From the NCBI GenBank assembly GCA_021734255.1, contig JAIPJM010000026.1, forward strand, positions 1 to 40,058: a stretch of DNA of 40,058 bases, in the 5' to 3' direction. The notes beneath the pieces are model-generated. The model did not search any database, was not told where the DNA came from, and saw nothing but the letters and a program-made list of their open reading frames with translations. A program made the position numbers and the translations under genes. The DNA comes from Fidelibacterota bacterium. Lineage in GTDB: Bacteria; Fidelibacterota; UBA8477; JABMPR01. This document shows positions 25,080-33,217 of this stretch, one piece after another (within the stretch, counting starts at the first letter, position 1; each line of letters starts with the position of its first letter).

Positions 25080-25997
25080 ATGATCAATATCATTAGCAGC
25101 GACAGATTTCTTTTGCATGATACGGGTTACGGCCATCCAGAACGTCCTGAACGGCTCTCTGCCTGCATCAGAGGAATTCAGAAAATAGAGGTGCAAGACG
25201 CATTTCACTGGGTCGAGCCAAGGCGAGCGACAATTGAAGAGGTACAGCTGGTCCACCCGCAAGCACATATCCAAAATGTTAAGAATACTGCGGAACGGGG
25301 CGGTTTCAGTTTGGATCCGGATACAACTGTTAGTCCAGAGAGCTATGATGTGGCACTTCAAAGTACCGGTGCCTGGCTGGATGGTGTAGACAAGGTCCTT
25401 GATCAGAAGGAGTCTTCCTTTGTTCTCTCCCGGCCGCCTGGGCATCATGCAGAGGCAGATCATGCCATGGGTTTTTGTCTTTTCAGTAACTGTGCTATCG
25501 CAGCCAGGTATGCAAAATATGTCAAGGGTGTGGATAAGGTGGCGGTTCTGGATTGGGATGTCCACCATGGTAATGGAACCCAGCACAATCTGGAAGCTGA
25601 TAGCAATATGGCTTACGCTTCACTGCATCAATGGCCCTTTTTTCCCGGGACCGGGGCTGCTCACGAAAAGGGTGAGTATGATAATGTTCTGAACATCCCC
25701 CTAAATATTGGTTCAGGGAAAGATGAATATTTTACTGCCTTTGATAAAAAGATCATGCCCTTTCTGAGAGCGTGGGAACCAGAGCTGCTCATTATCAGTG
25801 CTGGATTTGATGCCAGCATCAATGATCCCATTGGTAGTATGCAGCTGCTACCCGGACATTTTGCAGAGTTCACTCGCTCCTGTCTGGATGTTTCTCCCCA
25901 GCTCTTACTGGGTCTGGAAGGTGGTTATGATCTCAAGGACCTGGCTGATTGTACCCAGGCTGTCACTGAGGTTTTAATTGAGGGTGAAGATCAGTAG
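25080..25997 (+). CDS. Histone-deacetylase-family protein (acetylpolyamine/acetyl-lysine amidohydrolase-like)
   Basis: A 305-residue zinc deacetylase of the arginase/deacetylase fold. Signatures appear in order: DTGYGHPERPERL, the catalytic RPPGHHAEADHAMGFCLF, DWDVHHGNGTQ with the zinc-ligand Asp and His, ISAGFDASINDP with the second zinc Asp, and GLEGGYDLKDL. It is full length and apparently intact. Bacterial members deacetylate polyamines, acetoin-related or protein substrates; which applies here is unknown. The ATG has no clear Shine-Dalgarno. The gene stands alone on the plus strand, with repeat-filled spacers on both sides. Confidence 0.93.
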   Translation: MINIISSDRFLLHDTGYGHPERPERLSACIRGIQKIEVQDAFHWVEPRRATIEEVQLVHPQAHIQNVKNTAERGGFSLDPDTTVSPESYDVALQSTGAWLDGVDKVLDQKESSFVLSRPPGHHAEADHAMGFCLFSNCAIAARYAKYVKGVDKVAVLDWDVHHGNGTQHNLEADSNMAYASLHQWPFFPGTGAAHEKGEYDNVLNIPLNIGSGKDEYFTAFDKKIMPFLRAWEPELLIISAGFDASINDPIGSMQLLPGHFAEFTRSCLDVSPQLLLGLEGGYDLKDLADCTQAVTEVLIEGEDQ

Positions 25998-26008
25998 GTT
26001 CAATATTA

Positions 26009-26035
26009 TGTCCCTCGACTCCGCTCGGGATGACA
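26009..26035. repeat. Single repeat arm (TGTCATCCCGAGCGGAGTCGAGGG)
   Basis: The reverse complement reads TGTCATCCCGAGCGGAGTCG then AGGGACA, a member of the same family as 2391-2490 and 24772-25016, here as a lone arm just after the deacetylase stop codon. Confidence 0.6.
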
Positions 26036-26126
26036 GAGCGGTAATCATTCATATAAATGATTTTTCACCCCGACATCAGCTTGGAAACCTTATCACATGC
26101 TAGATATGAGACGACCAGTCTACGCT

Positions 26127-26172
26127 CATCCCCCGCCGTGGCGGGGTTCGACTTCGCCGGACAGGCAAGCTA
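26127..26172. repeat. GC-rich palindromic repeat (CCCCGCC-GT-GGCGGGG)
   Basis: A perfect 7-bp inverted repeat at 26131-26146 is followed by TTCGACTTCGCCGGACAGGC. It stands directly in front of the transporter gene at 26192, so if transcribed it would put a stable hairpin in that leader. It resembles a dispersed REP unit. Confidence 0.55.
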
Positions 26173-26191
26173 GATTACCTGGGGTTAAGTT

Positions 26192-27607
26192 ATGTTAGAT
26201 ACAAGACGCCAAGCTGGGCGGTTGCTGGGGGCACTCCAGATCTCTTCCACTACTCGTTTCCTGAAGCTGATCAGTGCTGCCATCGTTGCAGCAGTGATCG
26301 CGTTTGTCCCGAACTATACCGGTCTGGACCCGGCGCCTATGTGGACCCTCTTCATTCTCATTTTTGCTGCTGGGCTGTGGTTGACAGAGGCCATTCCTGC
26401 ATTTGCAGTCGCAATACTCATCATTGCTCTGGAAATACTCATTCTGGGTGAACCGGGTGGTGTCTTCGCCAAAGGACCCAACGACTGGCAGATGTTCGTC
26501 GCACCCTGGGCCAGCCCAATCATGTGGCTGTTCCTGGGTGGATTTGTCCTGGGGCAGGCCGCTCAGTCAACCGGTCTCGATCGAATGATGGCTCGATTTG
26601 TTCTGCGAGGATTTGGAACCAATCCATCCATCATTCTTCTGGGTGCCATGGGGATCACATTCCTCTTCTCAATGTTCATGTCCAATACGGCAACAACGGC
26701 TATGATGATGTCGGTTATGGCCCCGGTGATCTCAGCTCTCAAGAAGGAAGACCCATTTGCCAAGGCGCTCCTGTTGGGTATCCCATTTGCAGCGAATGTC
26801 GGTGGCATGGCGACCATCATTGGTAGTCCCCCGAATGCTATTGCAGCTGGATTGCTATCAGAATCGCACGACATCAATTTCATTCAGTGGATGATAGCTG
26901 GGCTACCCCCAGCGCTGATTCTCTTTTTCGTCGCCTGGTTGTTCCTGAAAACGGCTCATCCCGCACAGGAGGCCAAGTTGGACCTGAGAGGTTTGGAGTG
27001 GGAAACCCGTACCGGTTCTCAGATGCCTATGTGGAAACGACTCCTGGTCCTGCCTGTATTTATGGTAACGGTCCTACTATGGATGACAGGACCGCTTCAT
27101 GGCATGCCCACCGCTGTCGTTTCATTTCTGCCGATCACGGTGTTTGCCGTCGCCGGGATCCTGAATGCTGCTGAGGTCCGTCGTCTGAACTGGGATGTTT
27201 TGATACTGCTTGCGGGTGGTCTCTCACTAGGAATCGCCATTCAGAAAACCGGTCTTGCAGAATGGTTACTAGGTCTGCTGCCCTTAGGATCTCTAGGGAT
27301 GATGGCCCTGGCTTTTCTGATGGCCTACGCGACGACCATTCTATCCAATTTCATGAGCAATACGGCGGCTACCAATATTTTGGCACCTCTCGCCATCGCC
27401 GTTGCAGTCGGCTTCGAGCCCATCATCGTGATCCCTCTCGCCCTGGGTGCATCGGCAGCCATGTGCCTGCCCATCTCCACACCGCCAAATGCCATTGCCT
27501 TTGCAACGGGTAAATTAAAATCCACCGACTTCCTGAAGGGAGGGTTGATCATGGGTGTCCTTGGACCACTGGTTGCCGTACTCTGGATATTCTGGTTGAT
27601 GGGGTGA
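26192..27607 (+). CDS. SLC13/DASS-family sodium-dependent anion transporter
   Basis: A 471-residue inner membrane protein with about 11-12 hydrophobic segments. It has the duplicated DASS substrate/sodium motifs: SNTATTAMM and IGSPPNAIAAG in the first half, and SNTAATNILAPLA and ISTPPNAIAFATG in the second. LWLTEAIPAFA is another family signature. DASS members import dicarboxylates, citrate or sulfate with sodium; the substrate is not decidable by eye. The ATG at 26192 has only a weak GGGGTT upstream, and a palindromic repeat lies within 20 nt. Confidence 0.92.
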   Translation: MLDTRRQAGRLLGALQISSTTRFLKLISAAIVAAVIAFVPNYTGLDPAPMWTLFILIFAAGLWLTEAIPAFAVAILIIALEILILGEPGGVFAKGPNDWQMFVAPWASPIMWLFLGGFVLGQAAQSTGLDRMMARFVLRGFGTNPSIILLGAMGITFLFSMFMSNTATTAMMMSVMAPVISALKKEDPFAKALLLGIPFAANVGGMATIIGSPPNAIAAGLLSESHDINFIQWMIAGLPPALILFFVAWLFLKTAHPAQEAKLDLRGLEWETRTGSQMPMWKRLLVLPVFMVTVLLWMTGPLHGMPTAVVSFLPITVFAVAGILNAAEVRRLNWDVLILLAGGLSLGIAIQKTGLAEWLLGLLPLGSLGMMALAFLMAYATTILSNFMSNTAATNILAPLAIAVAVGFEPIIVIPLALGASAAMCLPISTPPNAIAFATGKLKSTDFLKGGLIMGVLGPLVAVLWIFWLMG

Positions 27608-27631
27608 CCGGCATTCAACGTTTACGCGTGA

Positions 27632-28006
27632 CTATTTGATCAATGCCCTATATACGATAGATCTCTTGGGAATCTTATACTTTGGGAAATGCTCTGGGGT
27701 AGTAAATTCTTCCAGTTTCAATCCAATATCTGGATCAAATGTATACTTAAATATTGCTTTAGGGTCATCACCAGGACTCATCCCATACTTTGAAATTTGG
27801 TAGAGGTACAAGGTGTCATTTGATACATCATACCAGCCCTCTGCATTGCTTCCTTCTTCCGAAGGCAGCTGAAGATATTTATGCCTGGAATAAAATCTCA
27901 GACTATCGCTCCCACTCAACCAGATAGTGTTGATCAGCATCTTCCTCGTGAAGTCCGCCTGAATAACCAGCGGAAGGAATATGAACGCGATAATAGCCCT
28001 TTTCAT
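27632..28006 (-). CDS. Small secreted protein of unknown function
   Basis: A 124-residue protein with a signal peptide (MKRAIIAFIFLPLVIQADFT). The mature part is beta-rich, with alternating hydrophobics such as AEGWYDVSNDTLYLYQ and AIFKYTFDPDIGLKLEEF. I do not recognise the family. It is 12 nt downstream of the M56/TonB gene, so it is probably co-expressed with it and with the BlaI-type regulator. Confidence 0.65.
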   Translation of the reverse strand: MKRAIIAFIFLPLVIQADFTRKMLINTIWLSGSDSLRFYSRHKYLQLPSEEGSNAEGWYDVSNDTLYLYQISKYGMSPGDDPKAIFKYTFDPDIGLKLEEFTTPEHFPKYKIPKRSIVYRALIK

Positions 28007-28018
28007 GGGATCAATCTA

Positions 28019-29647
28019 CTATTTGAACTCAAATTCTAAGGGGATTTCAACCCAACCAGGCTCTGGGGTACTTCCTTCAGGATCTGGGACCCATCTGGTT
28101 CCGTACCACTCTCTGAGACCCTGTTCTATTGATTGCCGGAATACATCCATATCAATGTCAAAGCCCTCGGAAAGTGATGGTGATTTCATCGAGGTGTTGT
28201 TAGATACCCCATCCTCATCAATGTATAGCATAATGGATATCTCTTTAGCATGCTCCTTTTTATAGGTGCCTTTCAAAACCACTTGGACTGGCTGCGTAGC
28301 ACGCATAGGACGCCAACCTGTTGCTTTCTGGATTGCAGTGAGTCTAAACACTACTGGGACTGATACTCTTACAGCGACCGCTGCACCTAATTTTTTCGCA
28401 GGTTCCCATTGGACTTTTTTCACAGCCTCCATAGCAGCGGCATCCAATGACTCATTGTCAGCTGATTTTAATACAATTACCTTTTGGACCACTCCTAGAC
28501 TATCCAGGGTGATTTGCACGATAGTTGTCCCCTCAATTCCCGCAGCCCGAGCAAGATCTGGATACTCAACGGCTTCCTGAATAGCTTTATAGCCGCCGAT
28601 TGGTTTTGGTGGATCATCATAGGCCTCAAACACTACATTCTTGTTTAATAGTGGTACTGGATCAGGGTTGGCCGAATCGATCGGTCCCTGTGCTTTTTCA
28701 ACATCACAGGCGATCACGACAGCTGTGATAATGACACCCAAAATGAGGATGATGTGGTGTGATTTTAGTTTTTTTTGCATATTCCCCCGCTTTTCTATGA
28801 TATACCGAAATCTTTTTATTACACTATTGTCACTCATGAAAAACCCACCCGCCAGCACAGGGAACGACCGACTTTGCGCATCATTTGAAATCTGCTGGAA
28901 GAGCTGATCCCCATACGTCTGCCTGCTTGTCTTTGAAAGCGCGATAGCGGCATCATCACAAATCTTCTCCCGTTCCAGATCGATCTGATCATTGGTCAAC
29001 CAAACAGCTGGATGGAAGAAATACACCGTGCGTACGATGGCCTGGAGATAGATGACAATGATATCATTGCGCCTGGCGTGCATGAGTTCATGTGCCAACA
29101 CATTCTGCTGTTCCTGATCCGACCAGGATAAAAAATGGGTGGGCAGGTAAATGCGAATGTTCCACAGCCCCTGCATGAAGGGACTGCCTACGGATTCGTG
29201 GGTGAAGAGTCTGACAGGTCGCTTGAGTCCGATCTCAGTCACCATTGAATGAAACCAGGTGCTGGGTGATATTTCGACCGACCTGGCCAGACGTTTCCGG
29301 TGTACGATCTCACTTATAAGCAGTTTGATGCCAAAAAATGTGACCCCTAATCCCCAGAACAACATTAGCCCATGACTAAAGGTAATAAGCGGGGTGTCTT
29401 TTGTAGCGGCCGCAACCATGAATTGCCCTGTGATGATCGGAGATATTTCAACCACCGGTAATTGACGTGCTGGCAGAGTAATATTATAAGGGATCAGTGC
29501 TTTGATCAGCACGACTACCCAGAGCATGTAGGCAAAATTCGGGTAAGCTCGCAGGCTCAGCCGGCTTAAAGGCCAGACAATAGCTGTAAGCATTAAAATT
29601 TGCCATGAAGATTGCAGCAGAATTTGTACGAATTGATCAAGCATCAT
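28019..29647 (-). CDS. M56-family (BlaR1-like) membrane metallopeptidase with TonB-like C-terminus
   Basis: A 542-residue membrane protein. Four hydrophobic segments surround a cytoplasmic zinc peptidase with HELMH (186-190) and the downstream glutamate region DLEREKICDDAA. A further membrane segment lies at about 292-308 (HHIILILGVIITAVVIAC). In place of the beta-lactam sensor of BlaR1 the periplasmic part is TonB-like: YPDLARAAGIEGTTIVQI ... AAMEAVKKVQWEPAK (about 345-425). A second, weaker TonB-like copy follows (EISIMLYIDEDGVSNN ... LREWYGTRWVPDPEGS). It overlaps the BlaI-type repressor gene by 11 nt. By analogy it senses an envelope signal and cleaves the repressor; the signal is unknown. 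Confidence 0.88.
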   Translation of the reverse strand: MMLDQFVQILLQSSWQILMLTAIVWPLSRLSLRAYPNFAYMLWVVVLIKALIPYNITLPARQLPVVEISPIITGQFMVAAATKDTPLITFSHGLMLFWGLGVTFFGIKLLISEIVHRKRLARSVEISPSTWFHSMVTEIGLKRPVRLFTHESVGSPFMQGLWNIRIYLPTHFLSWSDQEQQNVLAHELMHARRNDIIVIYLQAIVRTVYFFHPAVWLTNDQIDLEREKICDDAAIALSKTSRQTYGDQLFQQISNDAQSRSFPVLAGGFFMSDNSVIKRFRYIIEKRGNMQKKLKSHHIILILGVIITAVVIACDVEKAQGPIDSANPDPVPLLNKNVVFEAYDDPPKPIGGYKAIQEAVEYPDLARAAGIEGTTIVQITLDSLGVVQKVIVLKSADNESLDAAAMEAVKKVQWEPAKKLGAAVAVRVSVPVVFRLTAIQKATGWRPMRATQPVQVVLKGTYKKEHAKEISIMLYIDEDGVSNNTSMKSPSLSEGFDIDMDVFRQSIEQGLREWYGTRWVPDPEGSTPEPGWVEIPLEFEFK

Positions 29648-30026
29648 CGTCCCCCTCTTCTAATATCTGTCGGATTTGCTCCAGATCGTCTTTTCTCAAT
29701 TGCTTGTTTTTAATAAGGTATGCTGCCAAGCTGGAGCCCGACCCCTGAAATACGCGCTCAATAAAACTGTTTGTGGCACCATCAACGATCTCATCTCTCG
29801 GAATCACCGTTTGATACAAATTTACATTTCCGGCCTTTTTTTTGGAAAGATATCCCTTTTCTACCAATCGTTCCAGGTAGGTCTGGATGGTCGTATATGC
29901 GCGCTGAGAGTTCTCTGGGAGAGCATCTATGATGTCACGAGCCGAGGCATTTTCAAGTTCCCAGAGTTCGTTCATGATCGTCCACTCGAACTTACTTAGC
30001 GCATCGATCTTTGGATTTTTGCTCAT
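29637..30026 (-). CDS. BlaI/MecI/CopY-family transcriptional repressor
   Basis: A 129-residue winged-helix repressor. The family pattern is clear: ALSKFEWTIMNELWELENAS, then ARDIIDALPE, AYTTIQTYLERLVEKGYLSK as recognition helix and wing, and a helical dimerisation tail LRKDDLEQIRQILEE. GGAGA precedes the ATG at 30026. It leads an operon with the M56/TonB protein that would inactivate it, matching the blaI-blaR1 arrangement. Two matching operators lie upstream. Confidence 0.93.
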   Translation of the reverse strand: MSKNPKIDALSKFEWTIMNELWELENASARDIIDALPENSQRAYTTIQTYLERLVEKGYLSKKKAGNVNLYQTVIPRDEIVDGATNSFIERVFQGSGSSLAAYLIKNKQLRKDDLEQIRQILEEGDDDA

Positions 30027-30038
30027 ATCATTCGTCTC

Positions 30039-30104
30039 CTACTTATGTAGTAATTTAGCGCAGAGCATGTGCGGATACAAGAGAATTCTCCTACTATTGT
30101 AGTA
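30039..30104 (-). promoter_or_regulatory. BlaI-type operator pair around a promoter
   Basis: On the minus strand TACTACAATAGTAG (30104-30091) and TACTACATAAGTAG (30052-30039) are near-identical palindromic 14-mers, each followed by GAGA or GGAGA. They fit the TACTACA/TGTAGTA half-sites known for BlaI/MecI. Their centres are 52 bp apart, about five helical turns. Between them lie TTGTAT (30080-30075) and TAAATT (30057-30052), spaced 17 bp. The inner operator touches the -10 box and the ribosome binding site. Confidence 0.8.
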
Positions 30105-30140
30105 GAGATATTGAGCCTTTGCACCAGGCTGCAGCCCGGT

Positions 30141-30245
30141 GATGATGGTATTTCATTATCATCGCTCTCTGAGGACTCCGCATCCCGCAGGGTGACTAGA
30201 ACCCACAAAGGTTCTAGTCGCTCACTCCATGTGATACCTCAGAGG
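30141..30245. other. Nested palindromic element, possible structured RNA or mobile repeat
   Basis: Three inverted repeats are packed here. GATGAT/ATCATC (30141-30146 and 30158-30163) forms a small hairpin. CTCTGAGG/CCTCAGAG (30167-30174 and 30237-30244) forms an outer 8-bp stem. Inside it GACTAGAACC/GGTTCTAGTC (30194-30203 and 30210-30219) is a perfect 10-bp stem with a 6-nt loop. No T-run follows, so it is not a simple terminator, and no ORF is convincing. It lies in the 308-nt gap between the D-lactate-dehydrogenase-like gene and the blaI promoter. Confidence 0.5.
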
Positions 30246-30270
30246 TGTCTTTAATTATTCAGGCAACAGA

Positions 30271-30290
30271 CCCCAGGCTAAAGCCTGGGG
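30271..30290. repeat. Perfect hairpin repeat (CCCCAGGC-TAAA-GCCTGGGG)
   Basis: An 8-bp perfect inverted repeat with a TAAA loop, 45 nt beyond the stop of the gene at 30335. I recognise this sequence as a type dispersed in intergenic DNA of several bacterial groups. It could slow transcription, but no T-run follows on the minus strand. Confidence 0.6.
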
Positions 30291-30334
30291 CTATGTGTAT
30301 TACATCAATTTTGTACGAGTGAATGACAGTTACA

Positions 30335-33184
30335 TTAGTGCCCGAATACAGATCTGTGAACTAAGTGTACGATGGAAGAATAGCTTTCATCCGTGGCATT
30401 CGACATGCCCATTTCGCAGGTTCTGGAGCTGGAGTAATGCCCTTGTGCACCTTCAAGCTGCTTGACCTCACTGGCTTCCCTCTTGGTAGCTGATTCTGTA
30501 AGTTCCGGGACCAGAAAACCTCTGTCACCAGCAAATCCACAACAGCCCACATCCTCAGGAATGATGGCTTCTTCAGAACATGTACAAGCGACAGCTTTCA
30601 TCTTACCCTCCAGGCCCATCTTCTGGGTTGAGCAGGTGGGATGCAGGACAATCTTGTCCAGTGTATGACTTACTTCCAGTCGCGGGATAACCGTATCATG
30701 CAGATACTCGATGATATCCAAAATTTTAAGTTCCCGCCACTGTTTCAGGTGCTCCCCTTCCAAAACAGTATCGTAGTGCTGCATCTTATACGTGCAGGGC
30801 GAGGTATCTACTACAATGGGCAGTGTCCCCTGTTTGGATGTCCGCCACAAGGATCGAACCGTATTCTCCGCCATGAGTTTAAACGCCTTATTAAATCCCT
30901 TTGACGAATACGGAGTCCCACAACACAGTTCTTCTAGATGAGAGGGATAGATCGGATGGATGTCTGCTTCCTGTAGGAGATCAATAAATGCCCTGGCGGT
31001 ACTGATATTATTTTCTTCCCCTGGCGTCTTATGCATGCCCCGATTAAGGCAGGATGCAAAATAGACCACCTCATCCTTGCCCTGGGGATTCTTTAGGCTA
31101 ATGACTGGCAGACCTTTGCCCCCCGTTGGCATAAATTTATGCCAGACCGGAATTCTACCACCACTCCAGCGATGGATCTTCAGGGACAGAGCAGCGATCC
31201 TTTCGCTGCCCAGGAAGCGCGCAATGGGTGTGGCGAAGTTGAGACCAATCCGGATCATTTCCACAACAAAACTAAAGTACCGAACGGTCCACCAGGCGAT
31301 CCTTCTCCCAAGCAGTCCATGTTTTTGCGTGCGAAAATGGCGGGTTAGGTCACCCGTATCGATCTTGACTGGACAACCCAGAGCACAGAGTCCATCGACT
31401 GCACAGGTATCCACACTCTCATAGGCATAGTCCTTCAGAATGGCCTGGGCAGTCTCACGCTCAGTAAAGTCCCCTGCCTGCAGCATCTGGATCTCTCGCC
31501 AGGTGGCAATGCGTTGCCTGGGTGTCATACTGAGATCAAGGGATGGACACCAGGTCTCGCAGAAGCCGCACTCAATGCACGTATCAACAACATCCTCAAC
31601 AGTGGGGGTGGCTTTGATGTTTTTCAGGTAGACCTCTGGATCATCATTGATGATCACACCTGGATTGAGCAAAAAATCTGGATCAATGAGCGCTTTAAGC
31701 TCACGCATGATACTAACGGCCTCGGGGCCCCATTCTGTCTCCAGAAAGGGGGCCATATTACGACCCGTTCCATGCTCAGCCTTGAGGGCTCCATCGTATT
31801 TGCCTGCAGTCATTTGAACCACATCAGCCATAAAATCTTTATACTGTTTAAGTCCAGCGTCATCTGAGAAAGCCTGAGTAATGACAAAATGTAGATTACC
31901 ATCTTTTGCATGACCAAAAATGATAGCCTCGTCATAACCGTGCTTCTTGAAAAGTCCCTGCAGCTCCAGGGTGGCATCTGCCAGATCATCCAACCTGAAA
32001 CAGACATCTTCAATGATCACTGTTGTCCCTGATTTTCGTACTGCTCCAACGGAGGGTAGCAGACCTTTCCTGATCTTCCAGTATTGAAGGCGCTGGGTCT
32101 CATCAGTGGTAAAATCGGCAGGATGCAGAAGTTTGGCTTTTTTTAATATCTTTTGTCCAGCTTCAACTTTTTCATGCATCTCCCCTGCATCAGCCCCCTG
32201 GAATTCACATAGGAGTGCAGCGGACTTCTCTGGTAATGACTTGATCGCTTCAGGCATCCCCTTTTCGTCTTCAATGCTATGGAGGGAGGCTCGGTCCATC
32301 AGTTCCAACGCTTCGGCTCCGGCTGCTTCCAGTGGCTTCACCGCATTTGTTGCCAAGCGAATATCCTTGAAGAAAAGCAGAGCTGTCGCTTTGTGGGGTT
32401 TATCAGGTAGTGTCCTCAAACGCACCTTGGAAATGAACCCAAGCGTGCCTTCGGACCCGACCAGGAGATGAGCTAATATATCGATGGGTGTATCATAATC
32501 TATAAATGCATTCAGGGAATAGCCCTGTGTATTTTTGCGTGTATACTTATCTCGAATACGGGCATGCAGATCTGTATCCTCAAGCACCCGCTGCCTCAGC
32601 TTCAGTAGACCCGCATGAATATCAGGTGAATTTGCCTTCAGCTGATCATCCGCATCTGCATCCAGGGTATCGTAGATCTGCCCATTGGGCAGGACAAAGC
32701 GCAGTGAATCCATCGTATGGTAGGCATTATCCTTTACACCGCAGCACATACCGCTGGCATTATTGGCGACGATGCCACCGACCATACAGGCATCCAGCGA
32801 TGCAGGGTCAGGCCCCATTTTCCGACCCAGGGGTGTCAAGCGACGATTAACCTGTCCTCCGATGAGCCCCGGATCCAAATGGACGGTATGGTCGCTTTCG
32901 TTGAAATTGAAATCCTGCCACTTTCGGGCGACCTCCACCAGGATACCGTCTGTAATGGATTGCCCTGATAATGACGTACCGGCGGCTCTGAATACCAGCG
33001 GCTTTCCTGTCCTCTGAGAGAGGGCGAACAAACCCCTGATCTCCTCCTCATTGACCGGTTGAACTACCACCTCAGGAATGAGTCGGTAAAAACTGGCATC
33101 CCGGGCATAGCGATGGCGATCGATCAGTCTGGATTTGACCCTATCTTCATCCAGCAATGAGTGCAGATCATTAAGGATGTTCAT
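30335..33184 (-). CDS. FAD-binding and Fe-S oxidoreductase (D-lactate dehydrogenase / GlcD-GlcF-like fusion)
   Basis: A 949-residue enzyme combining a flavin domain and an iron-sulfur/CCG domain. The FAD-PP region is at about 60-240 (FRAAGTSLSGQSITDG, GGIVANNASGMCCG, GSEGTLGFISKVRLRTLP). The FAD-oxidase C domain contains HAKDGNLHFVI and EHGTGRNMAPFLE. Two 4Fe-4S motifs follow (CIECGFCETWCP, and CAVDGLCALGCP which is slightly irregular). The C-terminal CCG domain has CCGTPYSSKGF and CCGFAGDRGF. The length suits bacterial quinone-linked D-lactate dehydrogenases. It oxidises a 2-hydroxyacid and passes electrons to the membrane, by family knowledge. It is 33 nt downstream of the ppx-like gene. 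Confidence 0.92.
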   Translation of the reverse strand: MNILNDLHSLLDEDRVKSRLIDRHRYARDASFYRLIPEVVVQPVNEEEIRGLFALSQRTGKPLVFRAAGTSLSGQSITDGILVEVARKWQDFNFNESDHTVHLDPGLIGGQVNRRLTPLGRKMGPDPASLDACMVGGIVANNASGMCCGVKDNAYHTMDSLRFVLPNGQIYDTLDADADDQLKANSPDIHAGLLKLRQRVLEDTDLHARIRDKYTRKNTQGYSLNAFIDYDTPIDILAHLLVGSEGTLGFISKVRLRTLPDKPHKATALLFFKDIRLATNAVKPLEAAGAEALELMDRASLHSIEDEKGMPEAIKSLPEKSAALLCEFQGADAGEMHEKVEAGQKILKKAKLLHPADFTTDETQRLQYWKIRKGLLPSVGAVRKSGTTVIIEDVCFRLDDLADATLELQGLFKKHGYDEAIIFGHAKDGNLHFVITQAFSDDAGLKQYKDFMADVVQMTAGKYDGALKAEHGTGRNMAPFLETEWGPEAVSIMRELKALIDPDFLLNPGVIINDDPEVYLKNIKATPTVEDVVDTCIECGFCETWCPSLDLSMTPRQRIATWREIQMLQAGDFTERETAQAILKDYAYESVDTCAVDGLCALGCPVKIDTGDLTRHFRTQKHGLLGRRIAWWTVRYFSFVVEMIRIGLNFATPIARFLGSERIAALSLKIHRWSGGRIPVWHKFMPTGGKGLPVISLKNPQGKDEVVYFASCLNRGMHKTPGEENNISTARAFIDLLQEADIHPIYPSHLEELCCGTPYSSKGFNKAFKLMAENTVRSLWRTSKQGTLPIVVDTSPCTYKMQHYDTVLEGEHLKQWRELKILDIIEYLHDTVIPRLEVSHTLDKIVLHPTCSTQKMGLEGKMKAVACTCSEEAIIPEDVGCCGFAGDRGFLVPELTESATKREASEVKQLEGAQGHYSSSRTCEMGMSNATDESYSSIVHLVHRSVFGH

Positions 33185-33217
33185 TGCGCCCCCCTGTGTT
33201 TCTTAGATACATCATCC

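Noticed and set aside
24755-25586. Minus-strand ORFs across the tetR-deacetylase spacer and the deacetylase gene.
   Set aside because: They read through dispersed repeats (ERSRR-type peptide) or lie antisense to the conserved deacetylase.
30194-30219. The perfect 10-bp inverted repeat as a transcription terminator.
   Set aside because: No T-run follows on either strand.
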